This document shows, piece after piece, positions 25,272 to 34,285 of a DNA stretch of 64,000 bases. The notes beneath the pieces are model-generated. The model ran no database searches. It was not told the origin of the DNA and was given only the letters and a program-made list of their open reading frames with translations. The DNA comes from Mesorhizobium opportunistum WSM2075 (GTDB lineage Bacteria > Pseudomonadota > Alphaproteobacteria > Rhizobiales > Rhizobiaceae). The first letter of the stretch is position 1. Each line of letters opens with the position of its first letter. A program made the translations under genes and the position numbers. Location of the stretch: NCBI RefSeq assembly GCF_000176035.2, contig NC_015675.1, forward strand, positions 4,096,001-4,160,000, read 5' to 3'.

Positions 25272-27343
25272 GCAGCGTTTCCCCCTCTGCTTCCGCCGGA
25301 TTCGGCCTGCGCCGTGCGCTGATACGCAATCGCGGTGCACTGATCGCCGCGGGCGTCCTTGCGATCCTGCTTTTCATCGTCGACTGGATCAGCGCCGGGC
25401 CGCTGACCTATTTCGACGTGTCGTTCCTGTCGAGCGGCGGCGCGACCTCGGCGCTTGCGGCGATCGGCCAGACGATCGTGATCCTGTCGGGCGGCTTCGA
25501 TCTGTCCGCCGGCGCGGTGATATCGCTGGTCAATGCCGTGCTGGCATCGAGCATGGATCCGATGGCGCCAGGCGCAAGCATCCTCTTGTGGACGGCCGTC
25601 GGCATCGGCGTCGGCATGGCGGTGGGCGCCTTCAACGGCTTCTTCATCGCGGTGCTGCGCATGCAGCCCATCGTGGTGACGCTGTCCACCATGTTCATCC
25701 TGCAAGGCGTGACGCTGCTGGTGATGGACAAGCCCGGCGGCTTCGTGTCGCCCGATCTCGGCACCTTCTATTTGGGCGACGCGATCACCGGCTGGCTGCC
25801 AATGCCGCTGGTGGTGATCGGCGTCGTCCTGCTCGCCTGGTTCTGGCTGAAGGGAACCCGTTTCGGCACGGCGCTCTATGCGGTCGGCAGCGACGCGGAT
25901 TCGGCCGCCGCCGTCGGCATCAACGTCGTGCTGGTGCGCTTTGCCGTCTATGTGATCGCCGGCGGCTGCTACGGCCTTGCCGGCGTCTTCATCAGCGCCC
26001 AGACCGGCAGCGGCGACCCGCTGGTCGGCAATCCGCTGCTTCTGTCTATGTTCGCGGCGGTGGTTGTCGGCGGCACGCGCCTGGGCGGCGGGCAGGGTGG
26101 TCCGGTGGGTTCTGTGTTCGGCGCCTACATCCTGATGATGGTGGTGAACATCCTGCTGGTGCTCAATGTATCGGCCTATTATTCGACCATCGCCGAAGGC
26201 ACCATCCTGGTGCTGGCGGCCCTTGCCGGATCCTTGTCTCACGCATCGGTGCTTGCCGTGCAACTGCGCGCGGCGCGAGCCCGGCTCGCCGCCTGGCGCG
26301 CGGGTATTCTGCCCTCGCAGCTTGAACCGATCGACCGGCGGCTCAAGATTGCCGGACCCTCGCATGGCAATCCCGACACAGCATCTCCGCGTCCCGCCTT
26401 CCATGTTCGCAACGCGGAGACGCTGCGCTACGCGCTGCCTGCCTATGTCTGCCTGCTCATCATCGTGGTCGTCACCCAGATCTGGCTCGGCCGCGCCATC
26501 CTCAACCCCGGTTACTGGAATTCGCTGCTGGTGCTGTCGTCCTTTCTCGCCGTGCTGGCGCTGGGACAGGGAACGGTCATCCTGACCGGCGGCCTCGATC
26601 TCTCCGTGCCGTGGACGATCGGTATTTCCGGCATCATCCTGGCCGGCATGGTCAACGGCTCCGACGCGGCACTCCTCTACGCCTTGCCTGTCGTGCTGGT
26701 GATGGCCTGTGCCATCGGCTTCGCCAATGGCTTCGGCATCGTCTATCTAGGCATCTCGCCGATCGTCATGACGCTCGCCACCAACGGCATCCTGCAAGGC
26801 TTCGCACTGCTCTATTCGCAGGGCACACCGGCCGGTTTTTCCTCGCCGATGCTGCGCTGGTTCATGACCGCCAAGCTCGGTTTCGTGACTCCGGTGGTCC
26901 TGCTGATGGTCGTCTTCGTGGTGGTGGCGGTGCTGCTGCTTGGACGCACGCCGTTCGGGCGCCGGGTCTACGGCATCGGCAATGGGCTGCGCGCGGCGCG
27001 CCTGTCCGGCATCGGCGTCGAGCGCACGTTGATCCTGGTCTATATGCTGTCGGCAGTCTGCGCCGCTGTCGTTGGCATCATGCTGACCGGCTTCTCCGGC
27101 CAGGCGAGCCTCGGCATGGGCGACGACTATCTCTTGCCGTCGATCGCCGTCGTGGTGGTGGGCGGTGCGCTGATCACCGGCGGGCGCGGCCATTATCTCG
27201 GCATGCTCGGAGGCGTGCTGCTTTTGACGGCGCTGCAGATGCTGCTGGCCGGTACCACGCTGCCCTACGCCACGAGGGCAATTCTCTACGGACTGGTCGT
27301 TCTGGGCGCCGTCATGGCGTTGCGCGAGCGGCAGTTGCAATGA
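25268..27343 (+). CDS. Fused double permease of a sugar-type ABC transporter
   Basis: 691-aa protein made of two complete RbsC-type permease domains (BPD_transp_2). The first half (about 1-330) has VILSGGFDLSAGAV and TRFGTALYAVGSDADSAAA; the second (about 375-690) has VILTGGLDLSVPWTIG and TPFGRRVYGIGNGLRAARLSG. The usual transporter has two separate ~320-aa permeases, so this is a tandem fusion joined by a charged linker (about 330-375). It overlaps the ATPase gene (ATGA) and precedes an SDR gene by 13 bp. Confidence 0.93.
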   Translation: MSSVSPSASAGFGLRRALIRNRGALIAAGVLAILLFIVDWISAGPLTYFDVSFLSSGGATSALAAIGQTIVILSGGFDLSAGAVISLVNAVLASSMDPMAPGASILLWTAVGIGVGMAVGAFNGFFIAVLRMQPIVVTLSTMFILQGVTLLVMDKPGGFVSPDLGTFYLGDAITGWLPMPLVVIGVVLLAWFWLKGTRFGTALYAVGSDADSAAAVGINVVLVRFAVYVIAGGCYGLAGVFISAQTGSGDPLVGNPLLLSMFAAVVVGGTRLGGGQGGPVGSVFGAYILMMVVNILLVLNVSAYYSTIAEGTILVLAALAGSLSHASVLAVQLRAARARLAAWRAGILPSQLEPIDRRLKIAGPSHGNPDTASPRPAFHVRNAETLRYALPAYVCLLIIVVVTQIWLGRAILNPGYWNSLLVLSSFLAVLALGQGTVILTGGLDLSVPWTIGISGIILAGMVNGSDAALLYALPVVLVMACAIGFANGFGIVYLGISPIVMTLATNGILQGFALLYSQGTPAGFSSPMLRWFMTAKLGFVTPVVLLMVVFVVVAVLLLGRTPFGRRVYGIGNGLRAARLSGIGVERTLILVYMLSAVCAAVVGIMLTGFSGQASLGMGDDYLLPSIAVVVVGGALITGGRGHYLGMLGGVLLLTALQMLLAGTTLPYATRAILYGLVVLGAVMALRERQLQ

Positions 27344-27356
27344 AAAGGACGGAACG

Positions 27357-28163
27357 ATGAGCGCAAAGGCACCTCAAACGGCGGACGAATTCCTGGCCGG
27401 TCTGAAAGGACAGCGCGTGCTGGTGACGGCGGGCGCCGGCGGCATTGGCTTTGCCATCGCCGACACGCTCTCGCGGCTTGGCGCGCGTGTCGTCGTCTGC
27501 GACGTTTCCGACGAGGCACTTGCTGCCGCGCCTGGCAAGATCGACCTCGTCGCGGCGGTCAAGGCCGATGTCTCGCGCGACGATGACGTCGATCGGCTGT
27601 TCGTGGCGGTTGAGAAAAAACTCGGCGGGCTGGACGCACTGATCAACAATGCCGGCATCGCCGGGCCGACCGGTGGTGTCGACGAGATCGAGCCGGATGA
27701 CTGGCGTCGCTGCATCGATATCTGCCTGACCGGCCAGTTCCTGTGTGCGCGGCGCGCCGTGCCGCTGATCAAGGCGGCGGGCGGCGGCTCGATCGTGTCG
27801 ATGTCATCGGCGGCCGGCCGCCACGGCTATGCCTTCCGCACGCCCTATTCGGCGGCCAAGTTCGGCGTCATCGGTTTCACCCAAAGTCTCGCCAAGGAGC
27901 TTGGGCCGCACGGCATCAGGGTCAACGCGATCCTGCCGGGCATCATCGAAGGGCCGCGCATCGAGGGCGTCATCTCGGCGCGCGCCAGGCAGGTCGGCAT
28001 CAGCCACGAGGAGATGACCGCGCGCTACCTGCAGAACATTTCGCTGCGCCGCATGACCAGCCCTTATGACGTCGCCTCGATGGCCGCGTTCCTGCTGTCG
28101 GACGCCGGCATCAACATTTCCGGGCAGTCGCTCGGCGTCGACGGCAACGTCGAAACGCTCTAG
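27357..28163 (+). CDS. Short-chain dehydrogenase/reductase (SDR)
   Basis: 268-aa NAD(P)-dependent oxidoreductase. The cofactor motif is TAGAGGIGFAIADTL, followed by INNAGIAGPTGG. The catalytic residues are visible as Ser in SIVSMSSAAG and the YSAAK pair (Tyr, Lys), with LGPHGIRVNAILPGII downstream. Such SDRs in sugar operons often oxidise a sugar or sugar alcohol, frequently to a lactone. It sits between the fused permease and a second dehydrogenase. Confidence 0.94.
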   Translation: MSAKAPQTADEFLAGLKGQRVLVTAGAGGIGFAIADTLSRLGARVVVCDVSDEALAAAPGKIDLVAAVKADVSRDDDVDRLFVAVEKKLGGLDALINNAGIAGPTGGVDEIEPDDWRRCIDICLTGQFLCARRAVPLIKAAGGGSIVSMSSAAGRHGYAFRTPYSAAKFGVIGFTQSLAKELGPHGIRVNAILPGIIEGPRIEGVISARARQVGISHEEMTARYLQNISLRRMTSPYDVASMAAFLLSDAGINISGQSLGVDGNVETL

Positions 28164-28176
28164 GGAGGGCCGATCC

Positions 28177-29124
28177 ATGGCAAAGGTTGCGATTGTCGGC
28201 AGCGGTTTCATCGGGCGGGCCTGGGCGATCAGCTTCGCCCGCGCCGGCCATGACGTGCGGATGTGGGACCAGTCGCCCGCCGCGACGGACGGCGCGCGCG
28301 ACTACATAGAAGGCGTGCTTGGCGATCTTTCTTCGAACGACCTGCTGCGCAGGCAGTCCGTCGACACCGTGCTTGACCGCATCGCCATCGCGGCCGAACT
28401 GGAGGAGGCGCTGGCCGGGGCAATCCATGTCCAGGAGAACACGCCTGAAAACCTCGATGTGAAGCGGGAAGTGTTCTCCCTGATCGACAATCTGGCCGGC
28501 CCGCAAACGGTGATAGCCAGCTCCACCTCGGCGTTGTTGCCGTCGAAGTTCACCGACCATCTAAAGGGACGGCACCGCTGCCTGGTGGTGCATCCGATCA
28601 ATCCGCCCTACCTCATTCCGGCGGCCGAGGTGGTGCCGGCGCCATGGACGTCGGTCGAGACGCTGGAAAGAACCCGCGCCTTCCTCATCGATGCCGGTCA
28701 TGCGCCGTTGGTGATGAAGCGCGAGCTGGACGGCTTCATCATGAACCGCCTGCAGGGTGCCTTGCTTGAGGAAGCCTTCCGGCTCGTCGCCGACGGCTAT
28801 GCCAGCGTCGAGGATGTCGACATAGGCATCCGAGACGGGTTGGCGCTGCGCTGGTCGTTCATGGGGCCGTTCGAGACCATCGACCTCAACGCTCCCGGCG
28901 GCGTGCGCGATTATGTCGATCGCTACCAGGGCATCTATTCCAACATTTTTCCGCAGATGCTGCGCCGGGTCGACTGGGCGGGCGAGGTCATGGCAACCGT
29001 CGAGGCCGAGCGCAGCAAGCGCCTGCCGAGGGAAAATCTGGGCGGGCGGCAGGTCTGGCGAGATCGCCGGCTGATGGCGCTGGCGGCACACAAGAAGAAA
29101 TCGGATCAGGAGTTCGGACAATGA
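28177..29124 (+). CDS. 3-hydroxyacyl-CoA dehydrogenase-like (CRYL1/L-gulonate or carnitine dehydrogenase type)
   Basis: 315-aa NAD-dependent dehydrogenase with a Rossmann N-terminus (MAKVAIVGSGFIGRAWAISF) and the 3HCDH C-terminal domain (RELDGFIMNRLQGALLEEAF). The start at 28177 follows GGGAGGG; the longer frame to 28066 overlaps the SDR gene and lacks features. The conserved His region is HPINPPYLIP. Relatives oxidise a 3-hydroxy acid to a 3-keto acid (L-gulonate, carnitine or hydroxyacyl-CoA). It overlaps the BKACE gene by 4 bp, suggesting that its 3-keto product goes there. Confidence 0.9.
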   Translation: MAKVAIVGSGFIGRAWAISFARAGHDVRMWDQSPAATDGARDYIEGVLGDLSSNDLLRRQSVDTVLDRIAIAAELEEALAGAIHVQENTPENLDVKREVFSLIDNLAGPQTVIASSTSALLPSKFTDHLKGRHRCLVVHPINPPYLIPAAEVVPAPWTSVETLERTRAFLIDAGHAPLVMKRELDGFIMNRLQGALLEEAFRLVADGYASVEDVDIGIRDGLALRWSFMGPFETIDLNAPGGVRDYVDRYQGIYSNIFPQMLRRVDWAGEVMATVEAERSKRLPRENLGGRQVWRDRRLMALAAHKKKSDQEFGQ

Positions 29125-30083
29125 AAGAAACCAGCCGCAAGCCCGGCGCGACGGCGACCAGGGGCAAGGTCATCATCACCTGTGCGGTGACCGGGGCGAT
29201 CCACACGCCGACCATGTCGCCCTACCTGCCGATCACGCCGGACCAGATCGCGTCGGAAGCGATCGCCGCGGCGGAGGCCGGTGCCGCGATCCTGCATCTG
29301 CACGCCCGCGACCCGGAGACGGGCAAGCCTGACCAGACGCCGGAGGCCTTTGCCCGCTTCCTGCCACGCGTCAAGCAAGGCACCAACGCCGCCATCAACA
29401 TCACCACCGGCGGCAGTCCGTACATGAAGGTAGAAGAGCGCGTGCGCCCAGCCGCCCAGTTCAAACCGGAAGTCGCTTCGCTCAACATGGGCTCGATCAA
29501 TTTCGGGCTCTATCACCTCGCCGATAAATACGAGACCTTCAAGTTCGACTGGGAAAAGCCGCATCTGGAGGCGACGCGCGACCTGGTCTTCCGCAACTCG
29601 TTCAAGGACATCGAGTACATTCTGGCGACCTGCTACGACAACGGCACGCGCTTCGAGTTCGAGTGCTACGACATTGCCCACCTCTACAACCTCGCGCATT
29701 TCGCCGATCGCGGGTTGGTGAAGCCGCCGTTCTTCGTGCAGTCGGTGTTCGGCCTGCTCGGTGGCATCGGCACCCATCCGGAAGACGTCGCCCATATGAA
29801 GCGCACCGCCGACCGGCTGTTCGGCGACCAGTTCCGCTGGTCGGTGCTCGGCGCGGGCGCCAGCCAACTGCGCATCGCCGCGCAATCGGCCGCACTCGGC
29901 GGCAACATCCGGGTCGGGCTGGAGGACAGCCTGTGGGCCGGCAAGGGCAAGCTCGCCAAGTCGAACGCCGAACAGGTCGTGCTGGCGCGCAAGATCATCG
30001 AGGGGCTCGGCATGGAGGTGGCGACGCCGGACGAGGCGCGCGAAATCTTGTCCCTGAAGGGTGGCGACAAGGTCGCCTTCTGA
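29121..30083 (+). CDS. BKACE (DUF849) beta-keto acid cleavage enzyme
   Basis: 320-aa TIM-barrel enzyme of the 3-keto-5-aminohexanoate cleavage family, which uses acetyl-CoA to split a beta-keto acid into acetoacetate and a CoA ester. Family blocks are TCAVTGAIHTPTMSPYLP near the start and the metal-binding His pair in AILHLHARDPETG. SVLGAGASQLRIAAQSAALG follows later. It starts in an ATGA overlap with the 3HCDH-like gene. The true substrate of this member is unknown. Confidence 0.93.
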   Translation: MKETSRKPGATATRGKVIITCAVTGAIHTPTMSPYLPITPDQIASEAIAAAEAGAAILHLHARDPETGKPDQTPEAFARFLPRVKQGTNAAINITTGGSPYMKVEERVRPAAQFKPEVASLNMGSINFGLYHLADKYETFKFDWEKPHLEATRDLVFRNSFKDIEYILATCYDNGTRFEFECYDIAHLYNLAHFADRGLVKPPFFVQSVFGLLGGIGTHPEDVAHMKRTADRLFGDQFRWSVLGAGASQLRIAAQSAALGGNIRVGLEDSLWAGKGKLAKSNAEQVVLARKIIEGLGMEVATPDEAREILSLKGGDKVAF

Positions 30084-30116
30084 GGCCAGACCAATCACCG
30101 CGGAGAGGAGGACAGC

Positions 30117-30995
30117 ATGAAGATCGAAGTCGTGGTGGACGTGAAGACAACCCTTGGAGAGGGTCCGCTTTGGGACGTTGAACAGGAGCGCCTTTACTGG
30201 ATCGACAGTTTCGACGGGCGGGTGTTCCGGGCGACCGCCGACGGGCGCGAAATCCGCTCCTGGGACGTGCCGATGAAGATAGGCTCGATGGCGCTGCGCA
30301 AGGACGGCGGCGGCGCGGTGGTTTCGCTGCAGCGCGGCTTCCACCTGCTCGATTTTGCCACCGGTGAGGTGACGCTGATCCATGATCCGGAGCCGGACAA
30401 GCCGATGAACCGGCTGAATGACGGCAAGGTCGACCGGCACGGCCGTTTCTTCGCCGGCTCGATGGATACGATGGAGGAGGGGCCTTCAGGCGGGCTCTAC
30501 CGGCTCGATCCGGATTTCTCCGTCACCCGGATCGATTCCGGCATCATCTGCTCCAATGGCCCGTGCTGGAGCCCCGACGACCGCACCTTCTACTTCGCCG
30601 ACACCTGGACCGGCGAGATCTGGGCCTACGACTACGACATCGCCACCGGTACGGCCACCAACCGCCGCACCTTTACCCGCGTCGACACAAGCCGGGGCGG
30701 TGCGGCCGATGGCTCGACCGTCGACGCCGAGGGCTATCTGTGGAATGCGCTGGTCTATGACGGCAGGCTGGTGCGTTATGCGCCGGACGGCAGCATAGAT
30801 CGCATTATCGACATGCCGGTGAAGAAGATCACCAGCGTCATGTTCGGCGGGCCGAAGCTCGACACGCTCTACGTCACCTCCATGGCCAAGCCGCCACTGC
30901 CGCGCTTTCCCGGCGACGGTGTCCTGCGCGGCAGCCTGTTCGCTATCACCGGCCTCGGCGTTACCGGCGTGCCGGAGCCACGATTTGGCGGGTGA
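30117..30995 (+). CDS. SMP-30/gluconolactonase-type lactonase
   Basis: 292-aa six-bladed beta-propeller metal-dependent lactonase. Features: TLGEGPLWDVEQERLYWIDS at the N-terminus, MNRLNDGKVDRHGRFFAGSM with the metal-binding Asn/Asp region, and later NGPCWSPDDRTFYFADT and GAADGSTVDAEGYLWNA. GGAGAGGAGG precedes the ATG. Members open sugar lactones to aldonic acids. Last gene of the plus-strand operon; it ends 24 bp before the end of the converging minus-strand operon. Confidence 0.93.
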   Translation: MKIEVVVDVKTTLGEGPLWDVEQERLYWIDSFDGRVFRATADGREIRSWDVPMKIGSMALRKDGGGAVVSLQRGFHLLDFATGEVTLIHDPEPDKPMNRLNDGKVDRHGRFFAGSMDTMEEGPSGGLYRLDPDFSVTRIDSGIICSNGPCWSPDDRTFYFADTWTGEIWAYDYDIATGTATNRRTFTRVDTSRGGAADGSTVDAEGYLWNALVYDGRLVRYAPDGSIDRIIDMPVKKITSVMFGGPKLDTLYVTSMAKPPLPRFPGDGVLRGSLFAITGLGVTGVPEPRFGG

Positions 30996-30997
30996 CC

Positions 30998-31017
30998 GGC
31001 CACCCGGTTCTGTGGCC
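30998..31017. terminator. Hairpin between two converging operons
   Basis: GGCCAC/GTGGCC 6-bp stem with an 8-nt loop lying in the 24-bp gap between the two stop codons. There is no clear T-run on either side, so its role as a bidirectional terminator is tentative. Confidence 0.35.
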
Positions 31018-31019
31018 TG

Positions 31020-32339
31020 TTAGCGGCACCATTTCTCGACGGCAATCGCAATCGCCTTTGTGCAATCGACGAGATCGCGGACCGAAACGCGCTCGTTGGG
31101 CTGATGCGCTTGCGCCGGGTCGCCCGGGCCGAAGTTGACGGTTGGTGTGTTGCCAAGGCCGGTCGGCAGGCCGATGTCGCTATGCGCGCCAAAGCCACTG
31201 AGGACCGGTGACAGATTGGCTTCCTCGACCGCCTGCTGGAAGGCGCCGACGAACGGGTTGTCCGACGGGATCTCGGCGCAGTCCGCGTCGAGAATCCATT
31301 CGACGCGGGCCGGGTGCTTTCGCAGATAGGGGTCTGCCTGGCAGACGTTGGCGATATGCTCTTCGATTTCGCGTTTGACGTTGCCACCCAGCCTGAACTC
31401 GTCATGTTCGCTCGGCAGATACTGCGCGTCGATGATGATTTCGCCGCGACCCGCCATTGAAGAAGGGTGCTCGCCGGCATTGATCTGGGTGACGATGACC
31501 TGGTTGGGCAGTTCCATCAGTGGATGGTTCTTCCTGGGATCGAACATCCAGCGCCGGTTGAGAATGTCGATGCCGTCGAGGATTTGCCGGCAAAGCTGGA
31601 CGGCGTCGACAGGGCCGCTCGAGTACCAGGCATTCGGCGTGAGCTCGGCGTGGCCGCCTATGCCGTCGATGATGATCCTGCCCCACAGGATGCCGTGGCA
31701 GAGTGGTGCGATCTTGTTCGCCGTCGGTTCGGTCATGATGCCGGCGTCGGCGTGAAAGCCGCGATCGACCATGGCAAGCGAGCCCATGCCGCCGATCTCC
31801 TCATCGACCACGGTCGTGAAGACGACGTCGCCGGACAGGGGAATCTCGAGGTCCCTCAGGATCTCGACAGCCATCAGCATGCAGGCGACGCCGCCTTTCA
31901 TGTCGACCGTGCCGCGGCCGTGCAGAAATCCGTCCTTGAGGACGGGCTTGAACGGATCGGTCGTCCAATGTCCGGCGGCGCCGGGGGGAACGACGTCGAT
32001 ATGGCCAGTGAGCATGATGGAGCGTCCACCGCCAGTGCCCTTCAGGACGCCGCCAAGGTTGGGCCGACCCTCGAATGTCCGGCCCTTGTTGGCGCCGGCA
32101 CGCCCCTTGTATTTTTCGTAGAGCGCCGGGCCGTCCGGATCCCAAATGTCGGTCGAGAAGCCAAGCGCTTCGATGCGTTTTTGCAGATAGAGCTGGCAAT
32201 CACGCTCGCCGGGGCCGGCTTCCTTAGGGTTGGATTTCACGATCGAGGGGAAGGCGACGAGATCGCTCAGCGTCGCGACAATACGGTCGGCACTCGCCTC
32301 GACGCGCGCGGCGATGATCTCTTCTTTGGACGGCATCAT
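31020..32339 (-). CDS. M20-family hydrolase (ArgE/DapE type)
   Basis: About 439-aa zinc-dependent amidohydrolase/deacetylase. Metal-binding motifs: TGHIDVVPPG with the first His and Asp, GRGTVDMKGG with the bridging Asp, and VDEEIGGMGS with the catalytic Glu pair. The start at 32339 makes an ATGA overlap with the upstream permease gene; a longer frame to 33236 reads antisense-like sequence and is rejected. As the last gene of the second ABC operon it probably deacylates or hydrolyses the imported compound. Confidence 0.9.
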   Translation of the reverse strand: MMPSKEEIIAARVEASADRIVATLSDLVAFPSIVKSNPKEAGPGERDCQLYLQKRIEALGFSTDIWDPDGPALYEKYKGRAGANKGRTFEGRPNLGGVLKGTGGGRSIMLTGHIDVVPPGAAGHWTTDPFKPVLKDGFLHGRGTVDMKGGVACMLMAVEILRDLEIPLSGDVVFTTVVDEEIGGMGSLAMVDRGFHADAGIMTEPTANKIAPLCHGILWGRIIIDGIGGHAELTPNAWYSSGPVDAVQLCRQILDGIDILNRRWMFDPRKNHPLMELPNQVIVTQINAGEHPSSMAGRGEIIIDAQYLPSEHDEFRLGGNVKREIEEHIANVCQADPYLRKHPARVEWILDADCAEIPSDNPFVGAFQQAVEEANLSPVLSGFGAHSDIGLPTGLGNTPTVNFGPGDPAQAHQPNERVSVRDLVDCTKAIAIAVEKWCR

Positions 32340-33295
32340 GATCTCCAACGTTGGGACAGTCGGTCGGCGAGAAGGACGAAAACCAGAAGGGCGCCGACAA
32401 TCCCCACCTGCCAAACCGTGTTGATGTTCAATTGCAGAAGGCCGGTCTTCAGCGTGACCAGCAGCAGGACGGCCGCGAACACGCCGCCGACGCCGCCGCG
32501 TCCACCGGTGATGACGATGCCTCCCAACATGGCGGCGGTCAGCGATTCGAGTTCGAGGTTCTGGCCGATATTGGGCCTGCCGCTGCCGAGCCAGGCGAGC
32601 GAAACCAGACCGGCAGCGCCGGCGAGCGCGCCGCTCAGCACATAAAGAATGAAGCGCACGCGGTCGACCGGAATGCCGACCAGTTTGGCCGAGCGTTCGT
32701 TGAAGCCCATGGCGTAGATCCAACGCCCCCAGGCCGTCGAGATCAGCACCAGGCCGGCAAGGGCAAAGCACGGAATGGCAAGCGTGAGGAAGGGCATTGG
32801 AATGCCCATGACGACGCCGCGCCCCCACACAAGCAGCCACGAGGGCACGCCTGCCTGGGCGGCACCCCCGGTAACGGCAAGTGCCGCGCCGGAATAGACG
32901 AAAAATGTGCCAAGCGTCGCAATGAAGGGGAGAAGGGCGAGCCCGTTTACCAGCCATCCGTTCAATGCGCCGAGCATTGCGCCGGCGAGGATGCAGATCG
33001 CCGGCAGCAGGGTTGGTGGCAGGCCCAGCTTGAGGCAGAGCATTGCGACGATGGCCGAAAGCGAGACCGCGCCGCCGACCGAAAGGTCGATGCCGGCGCC
33101 GCCGGCCATGATGACCAGCCCTTGACCCAGGCCAACCAGCGCCAGGATCGTCGAAAACTGAAGAACGGTGGTGACGGTGCCGAGATTGAAAACCGAAGGC
33201 CTCAGCGCCAGCAGGCCGACAACCACGACCAGCCAAAGCCCACAGAGCAAGGCCAGGGTGAGGGCGGGGCCTTGCAAGTTGCGGAGTGTTTTCAT
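32336..33295 (-). CDS. Sugar-type ABC transporter permease (second subunit)
   Basis: 319-aa RbsC-like permease with about nine hydrophobic helices. Family features: GQGLVIMAGGAGIDLSVGGAV and GRWIYAMGFNERSAKLVGIPVD. It overlaps the first permease at 33292-33295 and the M20 gene by four bases, so the genes are translationally coupled. Unlike the first operon, here the two permeases are separate proteins. Confidence 0.93.
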   Translation of the reverse strand: MKTLRNLQGPALTLALLCGLWLVVVVGLLALRPSVFNLGTVTTVLQFSTILALVGLGQGLVIMAGGAGIDLSVGGAVSLSAIVAMLCLKLGLPPTLLPAICILAGAMLGALNGWLVNGLALLPFIATLGTFFVYSGAALAVTGGAAQAGVPSWLLVWGRGVVMGIPMPFLTLAIPCFALAGLVLISTAWGRWIYAMGFNERSAKLVGIPVDRVRFILYVLSGALAGAAGLVSLAWLGSGRPNIGQNLELESLTAAMLGGIVITGGRGGVGGVFAAVLLLVTLKTGLLQLNINTVWQVGIVGALLVFVLLADRLSQRWRS

Positions 33296-34278
33296 GCGCG
33301 GGCTCGCTGTATCAGGCTAAGTGGCAATCGGCCGGAGATGGCCTCGAAACCGAGCACGCCGATGATGAGAACACCGGTGACCACAGGCTGCCAGAGCGAG
33401 GGGACGCCAATCAGCAGCAGTCCGTTCTGGAGGATTCGCAGGAGGAGCACGCCGAGCACGGTGCCGATCAGGCTGCATTTGCCACCCAATATGCTTGTGC
33501 CGCCGAGAATGACCGCGGCAATGGCATCCAGCGCCAGCGTGCTGCCGATGGTCATTTCCACATTACGGTAGGTGGCGACGTAGAAAGTCGCGGCAATGCC
33601 AGTCAGGACCCCGCTGATGACGAAGGTCATGAAGCGGGTCTTTATGACCGGTATTCCCGACAGCCGCGCCTTTTCCTCCGAATTGCCGATTGCCAGCAGA
33701 TAGAGTCCATAGGGCGTTCGACGCAACGCCATCCAGACGATCAGATAGGCCACCGCGATCACCAAGGCAGGAACGGGGACACCAAGTATAGTGGCTGCAA
33801 GAAGATTGGTGAGGCTCGAGGGCAGGCCGGAAAGCCATTGCCCGCCGAGAAGGGCGAAGACGGCGGTGCGGTAGACGCCGAGCAGGCCGAGCGTTCCGAC
33901 AATCGCCGGAACGCGGCCGAGGACGACGACGGTGGCCGTCACGCATCCCAGCAATGCCCCGACCAACGGGCCGACAACGATCGCCAGCACCGGATTGCCG
34001 TTCGCGCCGAGCACGCGGCCGATGGCAATCGCCGCGAGACCCATGACGATGCCGATCGACACATCGATGCCGCCCATGGCCAGAAGCAGGGTCATGCCAA
34101 GGCCGATCAACAGAAGTTCGACGCTGTTGCGCAGGACTGTCGCCGCATTGCCTGATGTGGCGTAGTGGGGTGATGCGACAGAAAAGATGACGATCGCCAG
34201 CAAACAGGCGACAAGCAGAGACCACTCTCGTCCGTTCATGGAGAAGACACCATTTGCAGCCTGTCGCATCGCGCTCAT
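33292..34278 (-). CDS. Sugar-type ABC transporter permease (first subunit)
   Basis: About 328-aa RbsC-like permease starting MSAMRQAANGVF at 34278, 7 bp after the stop of the binding-protein gene; the longer frame to 34362 would overlap that gene. Characteristic blocks are LGMTLLLAMGGIDVSIGIVM and TPYGLYLLAIGNSEEKARLSG. It overlaps the next permease gene by 4 bp. Confidence 0.92.
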   Translation of the reverse strand: MSAMRQAANGVFSMNGREWSLLVACLLAIVIFSVASPHYATSGNAATVLRNSVELLLIGLGMTLLLAMGGIDVSIGIVMGLAAIAIGRVLGANGNPVLAIVVGPLVGALLGCVTATVVVLGRVPAIVGTLGLLGVYRTAVFALLGGQWLSGLPSSLTNLLAATILGVPVPALVIAVAYLIVWMALRRTPYGLYLLAIGNSEEKARLSGIPVIKTRFMTFVISGVLTGIAATFYVATYRNVEMTIGSTLALDAIAAVILGGTSILGGKCSLIGTVLGVLLLRILQNGLLLIGVPSLWQPVVTGVLIIGVLGFEAISGRLPLSLIQRARA

Positions 34279-34285
34279 GTCAGGC

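Noticed and set aside
32340..33236. N-terminal extension of the M20 hydrolase frame
   Set aside because: It overlaps the permease gene completely in another frame; the ATGA junction at 32336-32339 is the natural start.
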